In this document: positions 1-8,276 of the stretch, in pieces
Layout: every line of letters begins with the position of its first letter
Position numbering within the stretch: the stretch's first letter is position 1
Source of the DNA: Paenibacillus_AA sp045062745
GTDB lineage: Bacteria > Bacillota > Bacilli > Paenibacillales > NBRC-103111
Direction: 5' to 3'
DNA: 64,000 nucleotides
NCBI RefSeq assembly: GCF_045062745.1
Contig: NZ_JBJGED010000031.1
Location: forward strand, 30,128 to 94,127
Translations under genes and position numbers: made by a program
The notes under the pieces: model-generated
The model's database searches: none
What the model saw: only the letters and a program-made list of their open reading frames with translations
What the model was told of the DNA's origin: nothing

Positions 1-594
1 ACTCGTTTGGGTGTTGCTTCCAATAATTTTGACGTCGAACCGGAGATCCGGCGATTTAATCTTGCGGCGCAGCAAGGCCATGTTGGTTCGAACGTTTTCC
101 GTGAACCCTTCTTTCGGCCCTCGAACGACGGTTTGGGAGCTCGGCTCTTCCACGGCCCGCATGCTCCCGCCCACCGTATCGGCGGTCAGGGCGATGGTGG
201 AACCGTCCAATAAGATCGCGGTGCTGCCGTTAAATAGACAGCTGAATACGTCCTCCAGCGTTCGAGCTTCTTTCAGCCCACCGACAGCGAGCGCCTGATC
301 TTTGAGGAATCGGAAAAAAACGTCCGGGCTCCCCAGCTCGGGCAACTCCGATTGAATCCTCTTGGAGAGCTCACCGATCATATAATTGACGCTCGCGGTG
401 TCTACCAATCCGTCGAGGTATACAAAGGCAAACCGTACGCCGTCCGCACATCCGCTTGCAGGGTCCATGATGCGGATGACGATATCAGGGCTTGCTCCCA
501 GCCGGGAGTGGAGCGATTCGATATTCGATTCCAGTTCGGTGGAGATCGGATGATTGGGTTGCGAAGCGCCGCCTTTAGTCGGTGTCGTATTCAT
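1..594 (-). CDS. GerA-family spore germinant receptor A subunit (N-terminal part, cut by window edge)
   Basis: Reading the minus strand from an ATG at 594 gives 198 codons that run off the left edge. The N-terminal 40 residues are polar and probably disordered. The segment near residues 155-198 has the GerA-family motif GPKEGFTENVRTNMALLRRK followed by IKSPDLRF, which is typical of the cytosolic N-terminal domain of GerAA/GerKA proteins. These A subunits sit in the spore inner membrane with B and C partners and respond to nutrient germinants. The weak ribosome site AAAGGGAA lies just before the ATG. The membrane part and any B and C genes would lie to the left of the window. Which germinant is sensed cannot be told. 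Confidence 0.9.
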   Translation of the reverse strand, partial: MNTTPTKGGASQPNHPISTELESNIESLHSRLGASPDIVIRIMDPASGCADGVRFAFVYLDGLVDTASVNYMIGELSKRIQSELPELGSPDVFFRFLKDQALAVGGLKEARTLEDVFSCLFNGSTAILLDGSTIALTADTVGGSMRAVEEPSSQTVVRGPKEGFTENVRTNMALLRRKIKSPDLRFDVKIIGSNTQTS

Positions 595-814
595 AGGTTC
601 CCTTTTGGATGATGGAAGTGTAAGAAAGGTGTACATGTTATCGTTTCCATAATCCGCTAATTCATGCACGGGGAGACACGCCGCGGTAGGCGCCGATATA
701 TAAGAAGTCATCATGATCCAAAAAAAGGTCATCATTTTCCCTTATGTGTGTAACCGCTCCCAATTATAATGGCAAGGTACGCTCATTCTAATAGGTTAAG
801 GGGAGAGTGAAGTT
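595..814. promoter_or_regulatory. Divergent intergenic region between gerA-type gene and secreted GHL10 gene
   Basis: This 220-base gap separates two divergent genes. A TATAAT at 765-770 is placed about 45 bases before the ATG at 815, with only a weak -35 (TTATGT, 742-747). On the minus strand TGAATT followed after 17 bases by ATAACAT faintly resembles a forespore sigma-G promoter for the germination gene, but it matches the consensus poorly. No hairpin is evident. Confidence 0.35.
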
Positions 815-3800
815 ATGGGAAGACGGATGTACAAGCTGAATGTGCTGCTGATCCTCGCGCTGCTGCTCACGCTGCTGCCGCCGATTGGGGCGTTGGCCGC
901 GGACGACGCAGGCATCACCAGCGTGACGGACGCGGTTTATGCCGTGTCGCAGGACGGCAGCAAGCAGGTGAAGGTGGACTACGTCAACTTCAACGTCAAC
1001 AGTCCGACGCAGAAGAGCAACTATGTGGCCTTGTACACGAGCGGTGCTGGCATTACGAACAATACCGTCTACACCGACAAAGTATTTGTGAAGAAATTTA
1101 ATGTCGCGATCCAAGTGAACGCACAAGGCGTGACGACCGATGTGATCGGTCCGCTGTCCTTGCCGGTGTCGGGCTCGACCCAATGGGAGGCCGATCAGTA
1201 TATCGACATCCCGCCAGGCGGCTTCGTGCTGATCGCGAGCGATTCCTCGTGGAATACGGCGCCAAAGCCTAGGCAATCCCTCTTCGATTTGCGCGACAGC
1301 GCCCTTCATTTGGAGCGCGGAGGGGTTACGGTCACGGCAGCCGACTTCCTGCAGCCGGCCTTGCTGCTGACGACTCAGTCCGGTATGACCGTAACGACCG
1401 CTACATATAACATCGAAGGCAAAGTGACGCAGTATGCTCCGAACGCGGGATTATCCGTTACCGTGGGCGGAACGGCGGCTACTGTGCAAGCTGACGGCTC
1501 GTTCAGTCAAGCGGTGGCGCTCACCGAAGGCCTGAACACGATCGTCGTGAAGCTGCTCAAGGACGGTGCGCCGCTGCAGGAGCAGTCGCTGTCGATCGTC
1601 TATGAGCCGGCAACGGGAGACGTCATCGAGATCGAGGCGCCGCCGCTTGACATTACGGTCGTGGTGGAAGGGCCGAAGAAGAGGATCAACTACATCGACA
1701 AGGACGTCTCCGGCATCAGCAACATTATCGCGCTCTTCACGACGGAGTACGGCCCTTCGATCGAAGTTCCGCAGTACAATGTCGCGATCCAAGTCGACGC
1801 CACCGGCCATGTCACGCGGATGGTCAATCCGTCCGTGAACGGCGGCACGCCGAGCTGGACCGGCCCGACCAATCTGGAGATTCCGACCGGCGGCTATGTG
1901 GTCATGGCGCAGGATAACAGCTACGCGACCTATGACATCAAGAAGTACCTCGCCACGAAGTTCAAGGTGGGGGACATCGCCAAGCTCCGCAAGAACGGCA
2001 ATGTCGTGTCCGTCTCCGATGTGATGACGGGGCTGGGCGGCAATCCGCGCCTGCAGCTGGACAATATGCCGATGTATACGATCACAGACACTAAGACGAC
2101 GCTAACCGGCAAAGTGTCGAATTCGACGGGAGTATCGCTGACCGTAGACGGGCAGCCGGTCGCCCTGCAAGCGGACGGGACTTTCTCGTATGAGAAGCAG
2201 CTGACAGCCGGACCGAACTATATCGATCTGGTTGTGACCAAGGATAACGTGGTGAGGGAGAAGAAGTCGGTCATCGTCTACAGCCGTCCGTCCCTCGGCA
2301 CGGAGAAACAAATCATTTTGTGGGTCGATCAGGCTTCGAATGCGAGAAAGCTGCAATCGAGCCAAGCGGTGTACGACTTCCTGCATAAAGCGAAGGAGGC
2401 GGGCGTAACCGACGTAGCGTTTGACGTGAAAGGCGTCGAAGGCTTCGTTTCCTACAAAAAGAACGAGTTTACGAACCGCCCGTACGTGAGCGAGATGACG
2501 TCTCCGATCCGCAGCGGCTCGAATCCGAATCTGGACTTGCTGGACTTGTTCGTGACGCACAGCCATACATTGGGCATGAAGCTGCATGCAGCATTCAACG
2601 TGTTCGCGGAAGGCTCGATCGCGGAGAAAGATTTTGCCGTCATCGACCAGCACCTCGATTGGGAGGAGCAAGTATTCCGTCCGGAAGATGGTGGCGCCAT
2701 CAAGCGCTTGAGAGAGAGCGACTACGGCCAACGTGGATTGGCGGGGGCGGCGAACGGGGCGCTCGTGCTGTTCGTGAATCCGGCTAACGATCAAGTGCGC
2801 CAGTATCAGCTGAAGACGTTCGAGGAAGTGCTCAAAAACTACGACGTCGACGGCATCATCCTCGACCGCGGCCGTTACGACAACGAAACGGCGGACTTCA
2901 GCGACGTGACGAAGGCGAAATTCCAAGCGTTCCTGCAAGCGCGCGGCAAGCAGTTGAACAACTGGCCGGCCGACATCTTCACCTACGTAGGCGGCAAACG
3001 GACGGATGGCCCGCTGATCCAGGACTGGTGGGAGTTCCGCTCCGGCACGATCTCAAGCTTCGTGAAAGAAACCCACGATCTCGTGGATGTATACGAAGCT
3101 TCCAAGCAAAAGCCGATTCAACTGTCCGCCTACGTAGGCGCCTGGTATGAATCGTATTACTTGAACGGCGTCCATTGGGGCAGCCCGGACTTCCGTTATG
3201 ACAGCCGGTTAGGCTTCCCGACGGAGTCGATCTATACCCCGGAATATTATAAAACCGGTTATATCAATTACATGGACTTCCTCATGGTAGGTACTTACTA
3301 TAGCACGACCAAGGATATTCAACGCTACATCACGCTGGACTCGATCGTCACGAACGGAGCAGTTCCGCTGTATGCGGGCATGGCGCTGGCGGACCTGCAG
3401 GAGCCATCGCTGCAGCGCGAAATTTTCCAGACCGCGATGGGCAGCTCGAATGGGCTCATGCTGTTCGATGCCTCGCTTGCCAACTGGCCGGTCGTGAAAG
3501 CTTCGATCGACGATGTGGAATACGTCAAGGATTATCAGATCGGCGTGAGCAACCCGCTGAATCCGCAATCGTTCATCGAAGCGGACTACTACAACATTAA
3601 CCGGAATACGGGCGATATGAACGTCTATAACGAAGAGTTCGGCACGTCGACCGGAACGAACAAGTTCGGGGTAGAAGTCGTCGCAGACGCGAGCGGTAAA
3701 GTCACGACCGTCGTGAACAAGACGCAAGCTTCGACATGGAACTGGTCGGCTCCAGACAGCAACAACAGCACGATTCCGGCCGGCGGGATGGTCGTGTCGG

Positions 3801-5095
3801 CGATCGACGACAGCGGCATCCGGACGAAGCGTCAGCTGCTGGCGAATACGTACAAGGCGGGCGACGACATTCGTTCGGCCGCACTGTCGGGCTTCACTAA
3901 CTATGACGGCAAGACGGTGAGCACGGCTGCTCCGAGCATTCAAGGGAACGTGAAGGTGATGGGCGCCGGGTCGACGGTCGAGGTGAAGCTGAACGGCACG
4001 CCGGCGACGGTCAGCCAGAACGGGGACTTCACGGGAACCGTGGCGCTTCAAGAAGGAGCGAACGCGGTTAAGTTCACCGTATACGTCGACGGCAAGCTGA
4101 CGAACGAGAAGACAATCTCGCTCACCTATGTACGGCCGCAGCTCGTGAGCCTCGAGATTACAGGCACGAACGGTGCTCTCAAGGTAGGCGAGACCGCACA
4201 GCTGAAGGTGGAAGCGGTCTATGACAACGCGAGCCGCCAAGACGTGACCGCCCAGGCTTCTGTGCAGAGCAGCAACAATAGCGTCGCTGCTGTGGAAGCG
4301 AATGCTCTGATCCATGCGATCCGTGCCGGCCAGGTGAGCATTAGCGCCAGCTATGAAGGCAAGCAAGCAACGGCCAGCTTGACGGTGAGCACGGCTACGC
4401 CGGAGGCGCGCCCGGACGGGGTAACGCTCCCGGCCACCACGATCGAGTCGTCGGTCGTGAACGGTCAGCCAGCGGTCATCGTCACGATCGATGCGGATAT
4501 GGTCCGCAGAGCCGTTGAGCTGCTCAAGTCGCAGGGCACGAATGGGCACCAACTCCTAGTAGAAGTGCCTGGCCAACCGGTAGTCGCCCAAGTGCGGATT
4601 GCCGCACAAGCGCTAGTAGAAGCAAGATTAGTCTTTAAGGATGCACTGCTCACGGTGAAATCGGGAGCGGCCGCCTTCCAAATGCCGGCCGATGCGCTGG
4701 ATACCGCCAAGCTGGCGAAGAAGCTCGGCGTTCCTGCGGCGGACATTCAATTCGCCCTCACCCTGGAGCGCAAGATTGGCTCCGAGCTGGACGCTCTGAA
4801 CGCGATCGTGCAAGCGAACGGCGCAGAACTGGTAAGCGGCGCGTATACGGTGGAGTTAAGCGCCCAGGCGGGGAGCGTGACCGCGGAGCTGGACGATGTA
4901 GGCAAGAAGGACGTCACCTTCTCCATTACCGTCCCGGAAAGCTTGACACCAAAAGTAAAAGCGGTCGATTTCGACAAAAAAGAAGGACGCATTCAAAACG
5001 TACCGGCCAAGTTCGTTGAAGCGGACGGCACAACAACGGGTGTCATCCGGCATGCCGAGACGAGCACCTATGGGATCGTCCATTGGGAGCAATAG
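815..5095 (+). CDS. Large secreted protein with GHL10-like glycosidase domain, triplicated accessory modules and a BIG2 domain
   Basis: 1426 residues. Residues 1-28 form a signal peptide (MGRR start, long Leu run, cleavage after ALA). Residues about 495-880 resemble the YngK/GHL10 (DUF187) family of glycoside-hydrolase-like TIM barrels, with QIILWVDQAS, VDGIILDRGRYDN and a NYMDFLMVGTYY segment. Two repeat types are interleaved. Module A (AIQV-A-G-VT...IPxGG-V...D-S) is seen near 85-175, 310-400 and 935-1030. Module B, like a glucodextranase-B or bacterial Ig fold (GKV...SLTV-G-A-Q-DG-FS...G-N), is near 198-265, 428-492 and 1040-1108. A BIG2-like domain spans about 1111-1190. The C-terminal 230 residues are unassigned. 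No sortase motif or SLH repeats were seen, so it is probably released or held by its domains. Probable role: wall or polysaccharide processing. Start supported by AGGGGAG 12 bases upstream; terminator follows. Confidence 0.75.
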   Translation: MGRRMYKLNVLLILALLLTLLPPIGALAADDAGITSVTDAVYAVSQDGSKQVKVDYVNFNVNSPTQKSNYVALYTSGAGITNNTVYTDKVFVKKFNVAIQVNAQGVTTDVIGPLSLPVSGSTQWEADQYIDIPPGGFVLIASDSSWNTAPKPRQSLFDLRDSALHLERGGVTVTAADFLQPALLLTTQSGMTVTTATYNIEGKVTQYAPNAGLSVTVGGTAATVQADGSFSQAVALTEGLNTIVVKLLKDGAPLQEQSLSIVYEPATGDVIEIEAPPLDITVVVEGPKKRINYIDKDVSGISNIIALFTTEYGPSIEVPQYNVAIQVDATGHVTRMVNPSVNGGTPSWTGPTNLEIPTGGYVVMAQDNSYATYDIKKYLATKFKVGDIAKLRKNGNVVSVSDVMTGLGGNPRLQLDNMPMYTITDTKTTLTGKVSNSTGVSLTVDGQPVALQADGTFSYEKQLTAGPNYIDLVVTKDNVVREKKSVIVYSRPSLGTEKQIILWVDQASNARKLQSSQAVYDFLHKAKEAGVTDVAFDVKGVEGFVSYKKNEFTNRPYVSEMTSPIRSGSNPNLDLLDLFVTHSHTLGMKLHAAFNVFAEGSIAEKDFAVIDQHLDWEEQVFRPEDGGAIKRLRESDYGQRGLAGAANGALVLFVNPANDQVRQYQLKTFEEVLKNYDVDGIILDRGRYDNETADFSDVTKAKFQAFLQARGKQLNNWPADIFTYVGGKRTDGPLIQDWWEFRSGTISSFVKETHDLVDVYEASKQKPIQLSAYVGAWYESYYLNGVHWGSPDFRYDSRLGFPTESIYTPEYYKTGYINYMDFLMVGTYYSTTKDIQRYITLDSIVTNGAVPLYAGMALADLQEPSLQREIFQTAMGSSNGLMLFDASLANWPVVKASIDDVEYVKDYQIGVSNPLNPQSFIEADYYNINRNTGDMNVYNEEFGTSTGTNKFGVEVVADASGKVTTVVNKTQASTWNWSAPDSNNSTIPAGGMVVSAIDDSGIRTKRQLLANTYKAGDDIRSAALSGFTNYDGKTVSTAAPSIQGNVKVMGAGSTVEVKLNGTPATVSQNGDFTGTVALQEGANAVKFTVYVDGKLTNEKTISLTYVRPQLVSLEITGTNGALKVGETAQLKVEAVYDNASRQDVTAQASVQSSNNSVAAVEANALIHAIRAGQVSISASYEGKQATASLTVSTATPEARPDGVTLPATTIESSVVNGQPAVIVTIDADMVRRAVELLKSQGTNGHQLLVEVPGQPVVAQVRIAAQALVEARLVFKDALLTVKSGAAAFQMPADALDTAKLAKKLGVPAADIQFALTLERKIGSELDALNAIVQANGAELVSGAYTVELSAQAGSVTAELDDVGKKDVTFSITVPESLTPKVKAVDFDKKEGRIQNVPAKFVEADGTTTGVIRHAETSTYGIVHWEQ

Positions 5096-5118
5096 CCCCC
5101 GTAATACTAGATTCGGGA

Positions 5119-5141
5119 AGAGAGCCTTCGGGCTCTTTTTT
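5119..5141 (+). terminator. Rho-independent terminator after the GHL10-like gene
   Basis: Stem AGAGCC-TTCG-GGCTCT with a stable TTCG loop, followed by a T run, 25 bases after the stop codon. Confidence 0.85.
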
Positions 5142-5180
5142 CCTTTTTTTCCAGCGGGTTTTGGCGAAAAACCCCGATAG

Positions 5181-5209
5181 TTGACGCAGTGACGCGAGAC
5201 AGGCATAAT
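5181..5209 (+). promoter_or_regulatory. Sigma-A-type promoter for relA
   Basis: TTGACG (5181-5186), exactly 17 bases, then CATAAT (5204-5209), about 45 bases before the relA start codon. Confidence 0.65.
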
Positions 5210-5254
5210 GAGAGAAATAGACGTGCGAACGCAAGATATAGAAAGGGTTTAACG

Positions 5255-7441
5255 ATGGGCATTGAGCAGTTACTTGAACGGGCCGCCGCGTACCTGAAGG
5301 AGAGCGACCTCAAACGAATCGAAGAAGCGTACGAATTCGCCGAGAAGGCCCATCACGGGCAAGTGCGCAAGTCGGGCGAACCATATATTCTTCATCCGCT
5401 CGCGGTCGCCGACATTCTGGTGAATATGCAGATGGACGTGACGTCGATCATCGCCGCCCTGCTGCACGATGTCGTCGAGGATACGACCGTCTCGCTCGGC
5501 GCGGTGGAGCAGCATTTCGGGAAGACGTGCGCGATGCTCGTCGACGGTCTGACCAAGCTGGAGAAGATCCAGTTCAAGTCGAAGGAAGAGCAACAGAACG
5601 AGAATTATCGCAAAATGTTCGTCGCCATGGCCCAAGACATCCGCGTTATTCTCATCAAGCTGGCGGACCGGCTGCACAACATGCGCACGCTCAAGTTCCA
5701 GTCGGAGGAGAGCCAGCGGCGCATCGCCCATGAGACGCTGGAGATTTTCGTTCCCATCGCCCATCGGCTCGGGATCTCCGCGATCAAGTGGGAGATGGAA
5801 GACATCGCCCTGCGCTATTTGAACCCGCAGCAATATTACCGTATCGTGAATCTGATGCAGAAGAAGCGGACCGAGCGCGAGCAATACATCGCCGATATTA
5901 TCGAGAACATTCGCCACAAGCTGGCCGAGATGGGGATCGAGGGCGATATCTCGGGGCGGCCCAAGCACATATATAGCATTTATAAGAAGATGACGACCCG
6001 AAACAAGCAGTTCAACGAAATTCTGGACCTGCTGGCGATCCGGGTCATCGTGGATAATATCAAGGACTGTTATGCCACGCTCGGTATCATCCATACGCTT
6101 TGGAAGCCGATGCCGGGCCGGTTCAAGGATTACATCGCCATGCCGAAGACGAATATGTACCAGTCGCTCCACACGACGGTCGTCGGGCCGAGCGGAGAGC
6201 CGCTCGAGGTGCAGATCCGCACGTGGGACATGCACCGCACGTCCGAATTCGGCATCGCCGCCCACTGGGCGTACAAGGAAGGCGCAGTCGTCCCGGGGGG
6301 CACGTTCGGCGAGAAGATGAATTTCTTCCGCGAAATTCTCGAGCTGCAGCAGGAGACGAGCAACGCCTCGGAGTTTATGGAGTCGCTGAAGATGGACTTC
6401 TTCTCCGACCTCGTCTTCGTTTTTACTCCGAAGGGGGAAGTGATCGAGCTGCCGGCAGGGTCTGTCCCGCTCGATTTCGCTTACCGGATCCATACCGAGA
6501 TCGGGAACCGGACCGTGGGGGCGAAGGTGAACGGGCGGATCGTACCGCTTGATTTCAAACTGAGTACCGGCGACATCGTCGAGATTCTTACTTCGAAGCA
6601 TTCGTACGGGCCGAGCCAGGACTGGATCAAGATCGCCCAATCGTCGCATGCCCGCAGCAAGATCAAGCAATGGTTCAAAAAGGAACGCCGCGAGGAAAAC
6701 GAGCAAAAAGGCCGGGAGCTGATCGAGCGCGAGCTGAAGCGGCTCGGTCTGGAGCCGTCCACGTTCATGACGGACGAGAAGCTGCTCGAGGCGTGCAAAA
6801 AATATAACTTCAACGACATCGAAGACATGCTGTCCGCCGTCGGGTTCGGCGGCATAACCGCCGCGCAGATTTGTACGAAGCTGACGGAGAAGATGCGCCG
6901 GGAAGCGGAAGAGATGCAGTACGCGCTCGAGCTCACGTCCGAGGTGCGGGACGTCAAGCCGGCATCGCCGGAGCGCAAGTCGCGGCCAACGCACGGGGTG
7001 CGGGTGAAGGGCGTGGACAACTTGCTCGTGCGCTTCGCGCGGTGCTGCAACCCGGTGCCGGGCGACGAGATTATCGGCTACATTACCCGCGGTCGGGGTG
7101 TGTCCGTGCATCGCAGCAACTGTACGAACATCCCGGCGGGGGAAGAGGACGACCTGAACCGGATGATCGACGTGGAGTGGGAATCGACCGTCGAGTCGAA
7201 TTACCACGTCGAGATCGAGATTACGGGCCACGATCGCCGTGCCTTCCTGAACGAAGTGCTGCAGGCCGTCTCGGAGAGCAAGACCGTCATCTCGGCCGTC
7301 TCCGGACGCTCGGACAAGAACAAGATGGCGATCATTCATATGACGATCCTGATCAAGCATATCGACCACCTCCAATCGGTCGTGGAGAAGATCAAGCGTG
7401 TGAAGGACGTCTATTCCGTCCAAAGAATTATGCAGGGGTAG
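5255..7441 (+). CDS. relA: Bifunctional (p)ppGpp synthetase/hydrolase Rel
   Basis: 728 residues, the usual length of a long RSH enzyme. Order of domains: HD hydrolase domain at about 30-180 with HDVVEDT; synthetase domain at about 230-345 with GRPKHIYSIYKK and the RFKDYIAMPK loop; TGS domain at about 385-450 (DLVFVFTPKGEV); helical and zinc-finger region with a CCNPVPGD motif; C-terminal ACT domain. RFKD is the RxKD form found in bifunctional enzymes, and an intact HD site is present, so it should both make and degrade the alarmone in the cytosol. The ATG at 5255 (after GAAAGGG) is chosen over an in-frame upstream ATG at 5189 because it gives the family N-terminus MGIEQLLERA and lies downstream of the promoter. 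dtd follows 5 bases after the stop, as in other Bacillales. Confidence 0.97.
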   Translation: MGIEQLLERAAAYLKESDLKRIEEAYEFAEKAHHGQVRKSGEPYILHPLAVADILVNMQMDVTSIIAALLHDVVEDTTVSLGAVEQHFGKTCAMLVDGLTKLEKIQFKSKEEQQNENYRKMFVAMAQDIRVILIKLADRLHNMRTLKFQSEESQRRIAHETLEIFVPIAHRLGISAIKWEMEDIALRYLNPQQYYRIVNLMQKKRTEREQYIADIIENIRHKLAEMGIEGDISGRPKHIYSIYKKMTTRNKQFNEILDLLAIRVIVDNIKDCYATLGIIHTLWKPMPGRFKDYIAMPKTNMYQSLHTTVVGPSGEPLEVQIRTWDMHRTSEFGIAAHWAYKEGAVVPGGTFGEKMNFFREILELQQETSNASEFMESLKMDFFSDLVFVFTPKGEVIELPAGSVPLDFAYRIHTEIGNRTVGAKVNGRIVPLDFKLSTGDIVEILTSKHSYGPSQDWIKIAQSSHARSKIKQWFKKERREENEQKGRELIERELKRLGLEPSTFMTDEKLLEACKKYNFNDIEDMLSAVGFGGITAAQICTKLTEKMRREAEEMQYALELTSEVRDVKPASPERKSRPTHGVRVKGVDNLLVRFARCCNPVPGDEIIGYITRGRGVSVHRSNCTNIPAGEEDDLNRMIDVEWESTVESNYHVEIEITGHDRRAFLNEVLQAVSESKTVISAVSGRSDKNKMAIIHMTILIKHIDHLQSVVEKIKRVKDVYSVQRIMQG

Positions 7442-7446
7442 AAGCG

Positions 7447-7887
7447 ATGAGAGTAGTAGTCCAGAGAAGCAAGGAAGCCCGGGTGACCGTGAACGGCGAT
7501 GTCGTCGGCCAGATCGAGAGCGGACTCGTGCTGCTTGTCGGCGTGACACACACCGATACCGAAGACGATGCGCGCTACTTGGCAGAGAAGATCGCCGGGC
7601 TCCGCATCTTCGAAGACGCCGAGGGCAAGATGAACTTGTCCCTGCTCGATGTAGGCGGGCAGGCGTTGTCGGTGTCCCAGTTCACATTGTACGGGGACGT
7701 CCGCAAGGGCAAGCGGCCGAACTTCATGGCGGCGGCCCGGCCGGAGCTGGCGGAACCGCTGTACGAGCGGTTCAATGCTCATCTGCGCGAGCAAGGCGTG
7801 CAGGTCGCGACCGGCCGATTCGGCGCGATGATGGACGTCGAGCTGACGAACTGGGGGCCGGTCACACTCGTGGTAGACAGCAAATAG
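7447..7887 (+). CDS. dtd: D-aminoacyl-tRNA deacylase
   Basis: 146 residues, full length for the family. It removes D-amino acids (and Gly-tRNA-Ala) from mischarged tRNA. Family marks are MRVVVQRSKEARVTV at the start, the SVSQFTLYGD motif (SQFTL) near residue 78 and NWGPVT near 136; the last replaces the more common NxGPVT but keeps the cis-Pro region. The start is only 5 bases after the relA stop, so translation is probably coupled in one operon, the same arrangement as in B. subtilis. Confidence 0.96.
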   Translation: MRVVVQRSKEARVTVNGDVVGQIESGLVLLVGVTHTDTEDDARYLAEKIAGLRIFEDAEGKMNLSLLDVGGQALSVSQFTLYGDVRKGKRPNFMAAARPELAEPLYERFNAHLREQGVQVATGRFGAMMDVELTNWGPVTLVVDSK

Positions 7888-7987
7888 TTGCAGCTGAAGC
7901 ATAGGCGCTCCCCGGAATGGCAACACTAGGCGTAATCGGGCCGGGTGCCTCCGGCATCCCGCCCAACTCGTCAAGGAGAGCCGGACT

Positions 7988-8161
7988 ATGCGTCACGCGA
8001 AGAAAGAAACGATCGTACTCCAGGCCGACAACCGGCTGCTGCACAACGACATGCACCAGTCTATCGGCTTGCACGGAGCCGCCTTCACAATGGAGAGCGC
8101 CCAGGAGTGGGCGGCAGGCTCGGCATCGGTGAAAATGTCGCCGCGTCGACCTATCAGGTGA
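7988..8161 (+). CDS. Small hypothetical protein (57 aa)
   Basis: An ATG at 7988 follows AAGGAGAG at good spacing and opens a 57-residue frame beginning MRHAKKETIVLQADNRLLHN and ending in a basic tail (SPRRPIR). It lies between dtd and a strong terminator at 8190-8218, so it is in the right place for a short last gene of the relA-dtd operon. I do not recognise the protein. The other frame also continues to 8181, so a frameshift near the end, giving a tail ENVAASTYQVNG, is possible. Confidence rests only on the ribosome site and position. Confidence 0.4.
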   Translation: MRHAKKETIVLQADNRLLHNDMHQSIGLHGAAFTMESAQEWAAGSASVKMSPRRPIR

Positions 8162-8189
8162 ACGGTCGCCATTTGGCTTAATCGTCCAG

Positions 8190-8218
8190 ATCCTCTACCG
8201 CCACGGTAGAGGATTTTT
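8190..8218 (+). terminator. Rho-independent terminator closing the relA-dtd operon
   Basis: Perfect 11-base-pair stem ATCCTCTACCG / CGGTAGAGGAT with a CCA loop, followed by a short T run. Confidence 0.9.
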
Positions 8219-8276
8219 AGGTTTAGCTGTGGTACACTGGACGGGTGGCAAGCTTGTTAGAGGAGGTTAAGAGGGC

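Noticed and set aside
594..720. Sigma-G promoter for the gerA-type gene
   Set aside because: TGAATT-N17-ATAACAT matches only about half of the -10 consensus; mentioned under the intergenic feature but not called.
5270..7549. 759-codon open frame on the minus strand opposite relA
   Set aside because: It is the antisense shadow of a high-GC gene: Arg/His/Leu-rich, no domain, no ribosome site, and relA/dtd on the plus strand are certain.
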